Positions 32,598 to 41,100 of a stretch of DNA of 42,258 nt are shown one piece after another (positions within the stretch are counted from its first letter, which is position 1; every line of letters starts with the position of its first letter). Under the pieces are notes generated by a model. That model saw only the letters and a list, made by a program, of their open reading frames with translations. It was not told the DNA's origin and ran no database searches. The stretch is from Azoarcus sp031546845 (lineage in GTDB: Bacteria > Pseudomonadota > Gammaproteobacteria > Burkholderiales > Rhodocyclaceae): assembly GCA_031546845.1 (NCBI GenBank), contig JAVBJT010000020.1:1-42258 (forward strand). Direction: 5' to 3'. Both the position numbers and the translations under genes were made by a program.

Positions 32598-34310
32598 ATG
32601 GCCGCAACCCCACAAATCGCCCTGAGCGGACTTGCCAGAGCACTGATTCAGCACGGCCGCCTGACCGAAACGGATGCCCTCGCCTGCGTGCCAAGCGGTG
32701 GAGGGTCGGGCAATACCTTCCTGCTCGAAATCGCCAAACGCGGCTTGATGAGCACACGCGACACCGCCCGCTTCGCCGCCGAAACCTTCGGCTACCCGCT
32801 ACTCGACATCGGCACCGTCGACCGCGCGGCGATTCCACACGACGCGGTGGATCGCAAGTTGATGTACAAGCATCAGGTCGTGCCGTTAAGTAAACGCCAG
32901 AACCGCCTCGCGCTTGCCGTTGCCGATCCGTCGAACATGCGCGCGCTGGACGAAATCCGCTTCCAGACTGGCCTTCAGGTGGATTTGATCATCGTCGAGG
33001 CCGATAAGCTCGCCAAGCTTGCCGAAGCGCTTGTCGAATCGGCAGGCGATGCACTGAGCGACATGACCGGCGACGAGTTCGACACGGACTTGCTAGCGCA
33101 AAGCGCCCCGGGCGAGCAAGCCGACGATGGCGGTTCCGACGCAGAAGACGCGCCCGTCGTCAAATTCATCCAGAAAATTCTTATTGATGCGATCAACGAA
33201 GGCGCTTCCGACATCCATTTCGAGCCATACGAAAAATACTATCGTGTGCGCGTGCGCACCGATGGGACATTACGCGAAATCGCCCAGCCGCCGATCGTTT
33301 TGAAAGAGAAAATCGCCGCCCGAATCAAAGTTATTTCGCGCCTCGATATTTCGGAAAAACGCGTACCGCAAGACGGCCGGATGAAGCTCGTGCTGTCCAA
33401 AAACAAGGCCATCGATTTCCGCGTATCGTCGCTGCCGACGCTGCACGGCGAAAAGATCGTCATGCGGATTCTCGATCCGAGTTCGGCCATGCTCGGCGTC
33501 GATGCGCTCGGCTACGAGCCGGAGCAAAAAGCCGCGTTGCTCGACGCGGTGTCGCGCCCCTACGGCATGATCCTCGTCACCGGCCCAACCGGCTCCGGCA
33601 AAACCGTTTCGCTCTATACCTGCCTCAATATCCTGAATAAGGCGGGGATCAATATTTCGACCGCGGAGGATCCGGCGGAAATCAACCTGCCCGGTATCAA
33701 TCAGGTCAACGTCAACGACAAAGCCGGCCTTACCTTCGCCGCCGCGCTACGCTCCTTCCTGCGTCAGGATCCGGACATCATCATGGTGGGGGAAGTTCGC
33801 GACCTGGAAACCGCCGAAATTTCGATCAAAGCCGCGCAAACAGGCCACTTGGTGCTATCCACGCTGCACACCAACGACGCCCCGACCACCCTTGAGCGAT
33901 TGAAAAACATGGGGGTCGCCCCCTTCAACATCGCCTCGTCGGTCATCATGATTACCGCCCAGCGTCTCGCCCGGCGCTTGTGTTCGTGCAAGAAGCCAGT
34001 GGATATCCCAATCGAGGCCCTGCTTCAAGCCGGCTTCGGCGAGGACGACCTCGACGGCAGTTGGCAACCCTATGGTCCGGTCGGCTGCGATCGCTGCAAA
34101 AGCAGCGGCTATAAAGGACGAGTCGGTATTTACCAGGTCATGCCGGTAACCGACGAGATTGCCCATATCATCATGACCAACGGCAATTCGATCGATATCG
34201 CCGCAGAAGCACAACGTGCCGGTGTACGCGATCTGCGCCAATCCGGCCTGCTCAAAGTCAAGCAAGGCGTCACCTCGCTGGAAGAAGTCCTGGCTTCGAC
34301 CAACGAATAA
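32598..34310 (+). CDS. pilB: Type IV pilus assembly ATPase PilB
   Basis: PilB is the cytoplasmic hexameric ATPase that drives pilus extension. The 570-residue protein has the N-terminal GSPII_E_N domain and Walker A GPTGSGKT (about 329-336). It also has an Asp box STAEDPAEINLPGINQVNVN, Walker B QDPDIIMVGEVRDLETAE, a His box GHLVLSTLHTNDAPTTLERL, and a tetracysteine zinc motif CSC...CDRC (about 461-500). It is the first gene of pilB-pilC-pilD; pilC follows after 18 nt. The 96-bp upstream gap contains GCACGC-GCATG-GCGTGC (32549-32565); no convincing sigma-54 site is seen. Confidence 0.96.
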   Translation: MAATPQIALSGLARALIQHGRLTETDALACVPSGGGSGNTFLLEIAKRGLMSTRDTARFAAETFGYPLLDIGTVDRAAIPHDAVDRKLMYKHQVVPLSKRQNRLALAVADPSNMRALDEIRFQTGLQVDLIIVEADKLAKLAEALVESAGDALSDMTGDEFDTDLLAQSAPGEQADDGGSDAEDAPVVKFIQKILIDAINEGASDIHFEPYEKYYRVRVRTDGTLREIAQPPIVLKEKIAARIKVISRLDISEKRVPQDGRMKLVLSKNKAIDFRVSSLPTLHGEKIVMRILDPSSAMLGVDALGYEPEQKAALLDAVSRPYGMILVTGPTGSGKTVSLYTCLNILNKAGINISTAEDPAEINLPGINQVNVNDKAGLTFAAALRSFLRQDPDIIMVGEVRDLETAEISIKAAQTGHLVLSTLHTNDAPTTLERLKNMGVAPFNIASSVIMITAQRLARRLCSCKKPVDIPIEALLQAGFGEDDLDGSWQPYGPVGCDRCKSSGYKGRVGIYQVMPVTDEIAHIIMTNGNSIDIAAEAQRAGVRDLRQSGLLKVKQGVTSLEEVLASTNE

Positions 34311-34328
34311 GGAAACAGGAAACCACTC

Positions 34329-35585
34329 ATGGCCACAGCAAGCCGCCCCCGTACAAGCGCCACCTCCTCACGCCGCTCGACACCTCGCGGCCCCAAAGAA
34401 GATCTTTATCACTGGGAAGGCAAGGACAAAACAGGCAAGATCGTTCGCGGTGAAATGCGCACCACGGGCGAAGCTGTCATTCAGGCCACGCTACGCCGGC
34501 AAGGTATCCTCGTCACTAAAATCAAGAAACAGAAGCTGGCGCGCGGGGGCAAAGTCAGAGAAAAAGACATCGCGCTATTCACCCGGCAATTGGCGACAAT
34601 GATGAAAGCCGGCGTACCCATGCTACAGGCCTTCGATATTGCCATGAAAGGGTCCGCCAACCCAGCCTTCGCCCGGGTGCTCAACGATGTACGCAGCGAG
34701 GTCGAAAGCGGCTCAAATCTGGCGCAGGCTTTCGGCAGGCATCCAGTGCACTTCGACAAGTTGTTTTGCAATCTCGTTGCCGCCGGTGAGCAAGCGGGCA
34801 TTCTCGATGGCTTGCTCGATCGGATCGCCGTATATAAGGAAAAAATCCTTGCGATCAAGAGCAAGATCAAATCCGCGCTGTTCTACCCCGCCGCGGTAGT
34901 CGTGGTTGCTTCGTTGGTGGTTTCGGTGATGATGCTGTTCGTCATTCCCGAATTCAAAAAAGTATTCAACAATTTTGGCGCCGAGTTACCAGCGCCAACC
35001 CAGTTCGTCATCGGCATGTCGGATTTCTTCACTGAGCACTGGCTCCTGGTGCTTGGCATCCCTGTCGGCGCCGTCTTCGGTATTGCATTTCTTTACCGGC
35101 GGTCGCCAAGCATGCAGATCATGGTCGACCGGGCAGTGCTGAAACTGCCGGTTGTCGGGGACATCATCCGCAAAGCCACGGTAGCGCGCTGGGCGCGTAC
35201 CCTGTCGACGATGTTCGCCGCCGGCGTACCGCTGGTCGAGGCACTCGAATCAGTCGGCGGAGCCGCGGGCAATCACGTTTATCTCACCGCGACCAAACAG
35301 GTTCAAAACGAAGTCACCACCGGCACCAGCCTGACGGTAGCGATGCAGAACGCCAACGTATTTCCGACCATGGTGGTGCAGATGGTCTCGATTGGCGAAG
35401 AGGCCGGGCAACTCGACTCCATGCTGGGTAAGGTCGCCGATTTTTTCGAGCAGGAAGTCGACGATGCCGTCGCGGGCTTGTCGCAACTACTCGAACCCAT
35501 CATTATGGTCTTCCTTGGCACCATCATTGGCGGCCTTGTCGTTTCCATGTATCTGCCGATATTCAAAATCGGCGCGGTTGTCTAA
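34329..35585 (+). CDS. pilC: Type IV pilus inner-membrane platform protein PilC
   Basis: PilC is the polytopic platform connecting PilB with the growing pilus. The 418-residue GspF-type protein has an N-terminal basic segment and YHWEGKDKTGKIVRGEM. Two repeated T2SSF domains each contain a LxxxGxPLxxA motif (TMMKAGVPMLQAFDIAM and TMFAAGVPLVEALESVG), and hydrophobic segments fall at about 190-215, 240-260 and near the C terminus. It is co-transcribed with pilB upstream; pilD begins 59 nt downstream. Confidence 0.96.
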   Translation: MATASRPRTSATSSRRSTPRGPKEDLYHWEGKDKTGKIVRGEMRTTGEAVIQATLRRQGILVTKIKKQKLARGGKVREKDIALFTRQLATMMKAGVPMLQAFDIAMKGSANPAFARVLNDVRSEVESGSNLAQAFGRHPVHFDKLFCNLVAAGEQAGILDGLLDRIAVYKEKILAIKSKIKSALFYPAAVVVVASLVVSVMMLFVIPEFKKVFNNFGAELPAPTQFVIGMSDFFTEHWLLVLGIPVGAVFGIAFLYRRSPSMQIMVDRAVLKLPVVGDIIRKATVARWARTLSTMFAAGVPLVEALESVGGAAGNHVYLTATKQVQNEVTTGTSLTVAMQNANVFPTMVVQMVSIGEEAGQLDSMLGKVADFFEQEVDDAVAGLSQLLEPIIMVFLGTIIGGLVVSMYLPIFKIGAVV

Positions 35586-35644
35586 TTACCCTGCCCTAAT
35601 CACCCTGCCCCTACCCATCGTGCTTGGCCCCCTATCCGGGCACG

Positions 35645-36517
35645 ATGGTCTATTCTTTCATGCTCAATCTCGCGCACGATCCGATTGTTTTCGTTTCCAT
35701 AGCCAGTCTCGCCGGCCTCTTCGTCGGCAGTTTTCTCAACGTCGTCATCCACCGCCTGCCACAAATCATGGAGCGGGAGTGGCACGCTCAAGCAGCCGAA
35801 CTGCGCGGCGAGCCCCCCCCGCAAAGCGAACGTTTCAACCTCGCCACACCGCGCTCGCGCTGTTCGCACTGCGGTCACCAGATCGGCGCACTGGAAAACA
35901 TCCCGGTTGTAAGTTATGTCGTCCTACGCGGCCGTTGCCGCCACTGCAGCGCCAGCATCGGAAAGCGCTACCCGTTGGTCGAACTGTTCAGCGCGGCATT
36001 ATCCGGTTACGCCGCATGGCATTTCGGCTTTGGGCTGGCGGCCGTGGGAGCGCTGTTATTTCTCTGGACGATGATCGCACTCGCCTTCATCGACCTGGAT
36101 ACGCAACTCCTCCCCGATAACCTGACCCTGCCCCTGATCTGGGCCGGTCTTATCTTCAACCTCGGCGCCACCTATACATCCTTACCCAGCGCAGTCATCG
36201 GCGCGGTTGCAGGCTATCTGTCGCTATGGTCCGTGTATTGGCTATTCAAACTGATAACCGGCAAGGAAGGCATGGGATATGGCGACTTCAAGCTCCTGGC
36301 CGCCATTGGCGCCTGGCTTGGCTGGCAGATACTGCCCTTGACCATCCTGCTCTCATCGCTCGTCGGCGCCCTCGTCGGCATTGGGCTGATCGTTTTCGCC
36401 CGCCACGGCCGCGGCGTACCGATTCCGTTCGGCCCTTATCTAGCCGCTGCCGGTGTTCTCGCCTTGTTCTGGGGCGACGCGCTCACAAGCCGCTATCTCC
36501 AGACTTTCTCTTTTTAA
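35645..36517 (+). CDS. pilD: Prepilin peptidase / N-methyltransferase PilD
   Basis: PilD cleaves the leader of type IV prepilins and pseudopilins and methylates the new N-terminal phenylalanine. The 290-residue membrane protein has the N-terminal domain with LAGLFVGSFLNVVIHRLP and a tetracysteine motif (Cys73, 76, 98, 101) in CSHC and CRHC. The catalytic aspartates lie in FIDLDTQLLPD (Asp150) and GMGYGDFKLL (Asp214). I chose the ATG at 35645; a TTG at 35624 would add seven unlikely residues. coaE and zapD, which often follow pilD in beta- and gammaproteobacteria, are not found here. Confidence 0.95.
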   Translation: MVYSFMLNLAHDPIVFVSIASLAGLFVGSFLNVVIHRLPQIMEREWHAQAAELRGEPPPQSERFNLATPRSRCSHCGHQIGALENIPVVSYVVLRGRCRHCSASIGKRYPLVELFSAALSGYAAWHFGFGLAAVGALLFLWTMIALAFIDLDTQLLPDNLTLPLIWAGLIFNLGATYTSLPSAVIGAVAGYLSLWSVYWLFKLITGKEGMGYGDFKLLAAIGAWLGWQILPLTILLSSLVGALVGIGLIVFARHGRGVPIPFGPYLAAAGVLALFWGDALTSRYLQTFSF

Positions 36518-36666
36518 ACACCGCGCGCCCTCTTGAAGACAGGGCCTCCCGCCCCCATCTTCATTCCCCGATGCAGGAAAAGCGCCATAGGTATCCAGGC
36601 GACAGGCTGCTTTTTCGCTTTGCTGCGTTGCGCTAGACTTACGTGTTCGCCTTTTTGGGGGTTGTC

Positions 36667-36936
36667 ATGCCTATTTACGAATATCGCTGCGGCGCTTGTG
36701 GATTTCAGAAAGAGCACATGCAAAAGATGGACGATGCACCGCTCTCGACCTGCCCTTCCTGCGGCCAGCAGAGTTACACCAAGATGCTATCCGCCGCGGG
36801 CTTCCAGCTCAAAGGCAGCGGCTGGTACGCCACCGATTTCAAGAATGGCAACGGAAAAGCCGCTTCCTCCACCGCGTCCAGCGGTGAAAACAGCGCGCCC
36901 GCCACGGGCTGCGGTGGCAATTGCGCCTGCCATTGA
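36667..36936 (+). CDS. FmdB-type zinc-ribbon protein
   Basis: The 89-residue protein starts MPIYEYRCGACGFQKEHMQK and has paired CxxC motifs (C-G-A-C and C-P-S-C), forming the FmdB/CxxC_CXXC_SSSS zinc ribbon. A flexible Ser/Gly/Ala-rich tail ends in GCGGNCACH. FmdB-like proteins are proposed regulators, mostly without proof. The ATG at 36667 fits the family; upstream in-frame residues do not. It precedes the DUF502 gene and aspS, a recurrent order in betaproteobacteria. TAGACT (36634-36639) may be its -10 element. Confidence 0.9.
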   Translation: MPIYEYRCGACGFQKEHMQKMDDAPLSTCPSCGQQSYTKMLSAAGFQLKGSGWYATDFKNGNGKAASSTASSGENSAPATGCGGNCACH

Positions 36937-36968
36937 CGCCGGCGCGACCTCTGCTCACCAAAGGCTTC

Positions 36969-37595
36969 GTGAAAAAATACTTCATTACTGGGCTGCTGAT
37001 CTGGATCCCTATCGCCATCACTTTCATGGTGCTGGCCTGGATCGTCAATACCCTCGACCAGATCATCCTGTGGCTGCCCGACGGCATTCAGCCGCGAAAG
37101 ATGTTCGGCTTCAACATCCCCGGCATCGGCTTGATACTGAGCCTGGCAATCGTGCTGACCACCGGACTGGTAGCAGCCAATGTGCTTGGGCAAAAACTGG
37201 TGCAAATGTGGGAGGCCGCTCTCGCCCGCATACCGGTCGTCAAATCGATCTACTACAGCGTCAAACAGGTTTCCGATACGCTTTTTTCCAGCAACGGCCA
37301 AGCTTTCCGCAAAGCCTTGCTCGTGCAGTATCCACGCCAGGGCGCATGGACCATCGCATTCCAGACGGGCCAGCCGGGAGGAGATGCCGCCCGCCATCTG
37401 CACGGTGATTACATCAGCATTTACGTACCGACGACCCCGAACCCGACTTCGGGTTTTTTCCTCATGATGCCGGCCGCCGACGTTATCGAACTGGATATGA
37501 GTGTCGACGAGGCGCTCAAATACATCATCTCCATGGGCGTCGTCGCCCCACCGATGCACAAGCTATCCACGCGCACCATGCTGCCGAACGAATAG
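36969..37595 (+). CDS. DUF502 family membrane protein
   Basis: The 208-residue protein starts KKYFITGLLIWIPIAITFMV after a GTG initiator. It has a second hydrophobic segment (LILSLAIVLTTGLVAANVLG), then the conserved region RIPVVKSIYYSVKQVSDTL and FVPTTPNPTSGF-like IYVPTTPNPTSGFFLMM. GTG at 36969 with AAAGG four nucleotides upstream fits the family start better than in-frame TTGs nearer fmdB. The family is widespread and its function is unknown. It lies between fmdB and aspS. Confidence 0.88.
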   Translation: MKKYFITGLLIWIPIAITFMVLAWIVNTLDQIILWLPDGIQPRKMFGFNIPGIGLILSLAIVLTTGLVAANVLGQKLVQMWEAALARIPVVKSIYYSVKQVSDTLFSSNGQAFRKALLVQYPRQGAWTIAFQTGQPGGDAARHLHGDYISIYVPTTPNPTSGFFLMMPAADVIELDMSVDEALKYIISMGVVAPPMHKLSTRTMLPNE

Positions 37596-37662
37596 CGCCT
37601 TTATACAACCGCTTACCTGGTGGCCCTACAGCCGCCATTCAACCGCCGGAACAAAACAGAAC

Positions 37663-39462
37663 ATGCGAACCCACTATTGCGGCGCAGTCACCGCCGCCGA
37701 CCTGGACCAAATCGTCACACTTTGTGGCTGGGTGCACCGCCGCCGCGACCACGGTGGCGTGATTTTCATCGATCTGCGCGACCGCGCCGGCCTTGTCCAG
37801 GTCGTATGCGATCCCGATCGTGCCGACACATTCGCCATCGCCGAATCGGCACGCAACGAATTCGTTCTGAAAATGACGGGCAAGGTGCGCCGCCGCCCCG
37901 CCGGCACCGAGAATGCCAACCTCGTATCCGGCGAAATCGAAGTGCTGTGCCACGGTATTGAAGTGCTCAACACCGCCGTCACGCCGCCGTTCCAACTTGA
38001 CGAAGAAAACCTGTCGGAAACGGTACGCCTCACCCACCGTGTCATCGACCTGCGCCGCCCGCAGATGCAGAAAAATCTGCTGCTGCGCTACAAAGCGGCA
38101 ATGGCCTTCCGCCGCTTCCTCGACAACGCCGGCTTCATCGACATCGAAACGCCGATGCTGACCAAAAGCACGCCGGAAGGCGCGCGCGACTATCTGGTAC
38201 CGTCGCGCGTGCATCCGGGGCAATTTTTCGCCCTGCCGCAGTCGCCGCAACTCTTCAAACAGTTGCTGATGATGGCCGGCTTCGATCGCTACTACCAAAT
38301 CACCAAGTGCTTCCGCGACGAAGACTTGCGCGCCGACCGCCAGCCCGAGTTCACCCAGGTCGATATCGAAACCTCCTTCCTCGACGAAGCCGGCATCACC
38401 GCGATCATGGAAGAAATGACCCGCTTCGTATTCCGCGAAGCGCTCGGCGTCGAACTGCCCAAGCCCTTCCCGCGCATGACCTATGCCGAAGCCATGCGCC
38501 GCTACGGCTCGGACAAACCCGATCTGCGTGTCACCCTCGAACTTACCGACATCACCGACGTAGTTCAGGACGTCGCCTTCAAGGTATTCTCCGCCCCGGC
38601 CACCTCCGGCGGCCGCGTCGCGGCCATGCGCATTCCCGGCGGAGGCCAGCTCAGCCGTGGCGAAATCGACGAGTACACCCGCTTCGTCGGCATCTACGGC
38701 GCACGGGGCTTGGCCTACATCAAGGTCAATGACGCCAGCAAGCTGAACGAAGAAGGACTGCAATCACCCATCGTCAAGAATCTGCACGAAGCCGCGCTGC
38801 GCGCCATCATCGAGCGCACCGGCGCCCAATCGGGCGATTTGATCTTCTTCGGCGCCGACAAGGCCAAAATCGTCAACGACGCCCTGGGCGCGCTACGCAT
38901 CAAGCTTGGTCACGAAAAAGGCTACGTCACCGGCGAAGCGTGGCGCCCCTTGTGGGTGGTCGATTTCCCCATGTTCGAATACGACGACGAAAGCAAACGC
39001 TGGGCTGCTTGCCATCACCCCTTCACCAGCCCCAAGGACGAGCACATCGCCCTGCTGGATAGCAATCCCGGCGAATGTCTGGCCAAAGCCTATGACCTGG
39101 CGCTCAACGGCTGGGAAATCGGCGGCGGCTCGGTACGTATCCACCGCGCCGATATCCAGGCCCAAGTATTCGAAGCACTCGACATCGGCCCCGAAGAACA
39201 ACAGCTCAAGTTCGGCTTCCTGCTCGACGCGCTCAAATACGGCGCCCCCCCGCACGGCGGCATGGCCTTCGGGCTGGACCGCGTCGTCACCATGATGGCC
39301 GGCGCCGAATCGATCCGCGACGTCATCGCCTTCCCCAAAACCCAGCGCGCCCAGTGCCTGCTTACCAACGCTCCGAGCGAAGTCGCCGAAACCCAACTAC
39401 GCGAACTCCACATCCGCCTGCGGCAGAAGGCCGACACCAGCGGAGGCACCGCCCCCAACTGA
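37663..39462 (+). CDS. aspS: Aspartyl-tRNA synthetase, probably non-discriminating type
   Basis: AspRS charges tRNA(Asp) with aspartate. The 599-residue bacterial-type protein has an OB-fold anticodon domain (about 1-105), class II motif 2 FRDEDLRADRQPEFTQVD, the bacterial GAD insertion (about 300-410) and motif 3 GLDRVVTMMAG. The anticodon domain carries His30 (RRRDHGG, where E. coli has Leu) and Gly81 (RPAGTEN). This pair corresponds to residues tied to non-discriminating AspRS in Pseudomonas. If so, it also makes Asp-tRNA(Asn) for GatCAB. I chose the ATG at 37663 by family start; no strong ribosome-binding site is seen. Confidence 0.95.
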   Translation: MRTHYCGAVTAADLDQIVTLCGWVHRRRDHGGVIFIDLRDRAGLVQVVCDPDRADTFAIAESARNEFVLKMTGKVRRRPAGTENANLVSGEIEVLCHGIEVLNTAVTPPFQLDEENLSETVRLTHRVIDLRRPQMQKNLLLRYKAAMAFRRFLDNAGFIDIETPMLTKSTPEGARDYLVPSRVHPGQFFALPQSPQLFKQLLMMAGFDRYYQITKCFRDEDLRADRQPEFTQVDIETSFLDEAGITAIMEEMTRFVFREALGVELPKPFPRMTYAEAMRRYGSDKPDLRVTLELTDITDVVQDVAFKVFSAPATSGGRVAAMRIPGGGQLSRGEIDEYTRFVGIYGARGLAYIKVNDASKLNEEGLQSPIVKNLHEAALRAIIERTGAQSGDLIFFGADKAKIVNDALGALRIKLGHEKGYVTGEAWRPLWVVDFPMFEYDDESKRWAACHHPFTSPKDEHIALLDSNPGECLAKAYDLALNGWEIGGGSVRIHRADIQAQVFEALDIGPEEQQLKFGFLLDALKYGAPPHGGMAFGLDRVVTMMAGAESIRDVIAFPKTQRAQCLLTNAPSEVAETQLRELHIRLRQKADTSGGTAPN

Positions 39463-39497
39463 GCCTTCCAATCGGAAAGCACCCACGCAATCAAACC

Positions 39498-39530
39498 AAA
39501 AGGCAGACGGCAATCGTCTGCCTTTTCTTT
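39498..39530 (+). terminator. Rho-independent terminator of aspS
   Basis: A 12-bp stem AAAAGGCAGACG / CGTCTGCCTTTT with a 5-nt loop GCAAT is followed by TCTTTT, starting 36 nt after the aspS stop. The remaining gap to 39650 contains no clear gene. Confidence 0.9.
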
Positions 39531-39650
39531 TCCGTTTCCGGTCTATACAGTGGAGTGACGCTACTCTGGGCGCGAATGGCCCGATTCGGCATACCGCACA
39601 ACATCCCCAACCACACACACCCTACTGCCTGGTCTATCCGTCACGCCACG

Positions 39651-40082
39651 ATGCCCACACCAACCCGCATCACATCCATCCTGGCCACCCTTGCGGTAAC
39701 ACTGGGCATTTTCCTAACGCTCATCGGCTGCGCGCCCCATACGCAAGACGCCACCGGCAAAACCCAAACCAGCACTGGCACCGACACCTTACCGCCTGAA
39801 GCCATCACCACACTTGAGCGGATTCTGCGCGGCGGCCCTTTTCCTTATCGAAACGATGGAGTCACCTTTCAGAACCGGGAAAACCGTCTGCCCGCAAGGC
39901 CGCGCGGCTATTACCGCGAGTACACCGTACCGACCCCGGGGGCCCGCGATCGCGGCGCGCGCCGCATCATAAGCGGCGGCGATCCGCCGACAGAGTTCTA
40001 CTACACGGCGGACCACTACCGCAGCTTCCGTCCGATTTCCCCCGGCAACGTCCTGCCGGAGCACCGCGAGCCGGAACGATGA
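39651..40082 (+). CDS. Barnase-type guanyl-specific ribonuclease with lipoprotein signal
   Basis: The 143-residue protein ends in a microbial RNase (N1/T1/barnase) domain (about 46-130): LPPEAITTLERILRGGPFPY, then catalytic Glu90 in YYREYTVPTPG, Arg104/105 in RGARRIISGG and His122 in TADHYRSFRP. The N terminus is a signal peptide with lipobox LIGC (24-27). Lipidation at Cys27 followed by Ala would send it to the outer membrane. A short linker rich in Thr, Gly and Gln separates anchor and domain. The stop overlaps the barstar gene start (ATGA), so enzyme and inhibitor are made together. It may serve nutrient scavenging or killing of competitors. Confidence 0.88.
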   Translation: MPTPTRITSILATLAVTLGIFLTLIGCAPHTQDATGKTQTSTGTDTLPPEAITTLERILRGGPFPYRNDGVTFQNRENRLPARPRGYYREYTVPTPGARDRGARRIISGGDPPTEFYYTADHYRSFRPISPGNVLPEHREPER

Positions 40083-40546
40083 ATACGCCCTCCACACCAC
40101 CTTCCACACCCAACGCGCCCGAACGATCCGATCTGCCGGGGCTCGACCTCCTGCGTGCCGACCATGCCGGCCTCCACCCTCTGCCCGCCAGCATTTCCAA
40201 CATCCGCGCCGCAGCGGCCGCAGTGGGACTGCTCTGCATCCATATCGATCTTTCTTCCTGCACAAACAAACGCCGGCTGCTCGCCCAATTCGCCCGATCC
40301 TTGCAGTTTCCAAACTGGTTCGGGCACAACTGGGACGCACTTGCCGACTGCCTCGGCGACCTTGCCTGGCTACCCACGTCTGGCTACGTGCTCATTCTCG
40401 AACACACTGCGGCGCTGCGCGCGCAGGACGCCGACAGCTTCGCCACCGTACTTGATATCCTCAGCGGAACCACTGCCCGCTGGGCTAGTGTGGGACTTCC
40501 GTTCTGGGTGTTTATCGACGGCGACAGCGGCAAACCGCACCCGTAG
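40079..40546 (+). CDS. Barstar-family ribonuclease inhibitor
   Basis: Barstar binds and blocks barnase-type RNases in the cytoplasm before export. The 155-residue protein has a proline-rich N-terminal extension of about 45 residues. The barstar fold follows, with LCIHIDLSSCTNKRRLLAQF, the key helix FPNWFGHNWDALADCLGDL (Asp86 and Asp90 matching the barnase-contacting aspartates of classical barstar), and FWVFIDGD at the end. The start overlaps the RNase stop. No signal peptide is seen, as expected for an immunity protein. Confidence 0.93.
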   Translation: MNTPSTPPSTPNAPERSDLPGLDLLRADHAGLHPLPASISNIRAAAAAVGLLCIHIDLSSCTNKRRLLAQFARSLQFPNWFGHNWDALADCLGDLAWLPTSGYVLILEHTAALRAQDADSFATVLDILSGTTARWASVGLPFWVFIDGDSGKPHP

Positions 40547-40558
40547 CTCGAGCCTGGA

Positions 40559-40789
40559 TTACACCGAACTGGCCTGCTTCGCCTCAACCAGCTCAGCCAA
40601 GCATTCCGGACAATAACAGGCCCGCTCCGCATCCATTGACGGCACGGCAAACAGCGGCGGAAAGGAAACGCACCAACAACGCTCGTCCCCCGCCACCATC
40701 CCACACGTAAAAAACTTGCCGCAACGAGGACAGGGCTGGCCCGCAGCCCCCTTTGTCCGCACCGATTCACTCACCGTCACTCCCTCCAT
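40559..40789 (-). CDS. Cysteine-rich CWC-type small protein
   Basis: The 76-residue protein has eight cysteines, including QPCPRCGKFFTCGM and the diagnostic RCWCVSFPPLF, then YCPECLAELVEAK. This fits the cysteine-rich CWC family, presumably zinc-binding, of unknown function. The ATG at 40789 is used. It converges on the barstar gene with 12 nt between stops. Whether it belongs to the RNase/barstar pair or is an independent gene is not clear. Confidence 0.8.
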   Translation of the reverse strand: MEGVTVSESVRTKGAAGQPCPRCGKFFTCGMVAGDERCWCVSFPPLFAVPSMDAERACYCPECLAELVEAKQASSV

Positions 40790-41100
40790 GATTCAGGATC
40801 GAACACTGACTGATTTGGGATCATCTGCCGGTGTCGCACGGCACGGGGTGGTGGTGCTGCCGTGTAGAATTTGCCCTGTCGGGCACTCCTCCAACCAAGA
40901 CGAAAGAGGGCGCTATCCCAACCTAAAATAAAATATCCTGAAAATGTGTCGCTTGCTTGACGGGGAATTATCATGCAAGAAATTGCGTTCGTTTTTGATT
41001 TTGTGGCAGGTGTGCCACTTGGCGGGGCTCCAGGCTCTGCATACAACGTCATACCAATAAAATCGTTTTTGTCCTGAGTATAAAATCAGCTAGGCCCTTT
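40790..41100. other. AT-richer 311-bp spacer
   Basis: Between the CWC gene and the Coa1-like gene the sequence becomes AT-rich (about 40920-41100). It contains the possible small gene at 40973-41077 and an AT-rich stretch TAAAATAAAATAT (40924-40936) that could hold a promoter. The antisense 91-codon frame here (41052 to 40777) runs into the CWC gene and looks like a chance frame. Confidence 0.45.
40973..41077 (+). CDS. Possible 34-residue peptide gene with Gly-Gly motif
   Basis: ATG at 40973 with GGGGAA 5 nt upstream opens MQEIAFVFDFVAGVPLGG, then 16 residues (APGSAYNV to FLS) and TGA. The first part resembles in outline a double-glycine leader, an acidic/hydrophobic segment ending in GG. 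No transporter or peptidase gene is visible nearby. The frame is short and could be chance. No family is recognised. Confidence 0.25.
   Translation: MQEIAFVFDFVAGVPLGGAPGSAYNVIPIKSFLS

Noticed and set aside
40777..41052. Leftward 91-codon frame overlapping the CWC gene
   Set aside because: Low-complexity, overlaps a better-supported gene on the same strand, lacks a ribosome-binding site and shows no family features.
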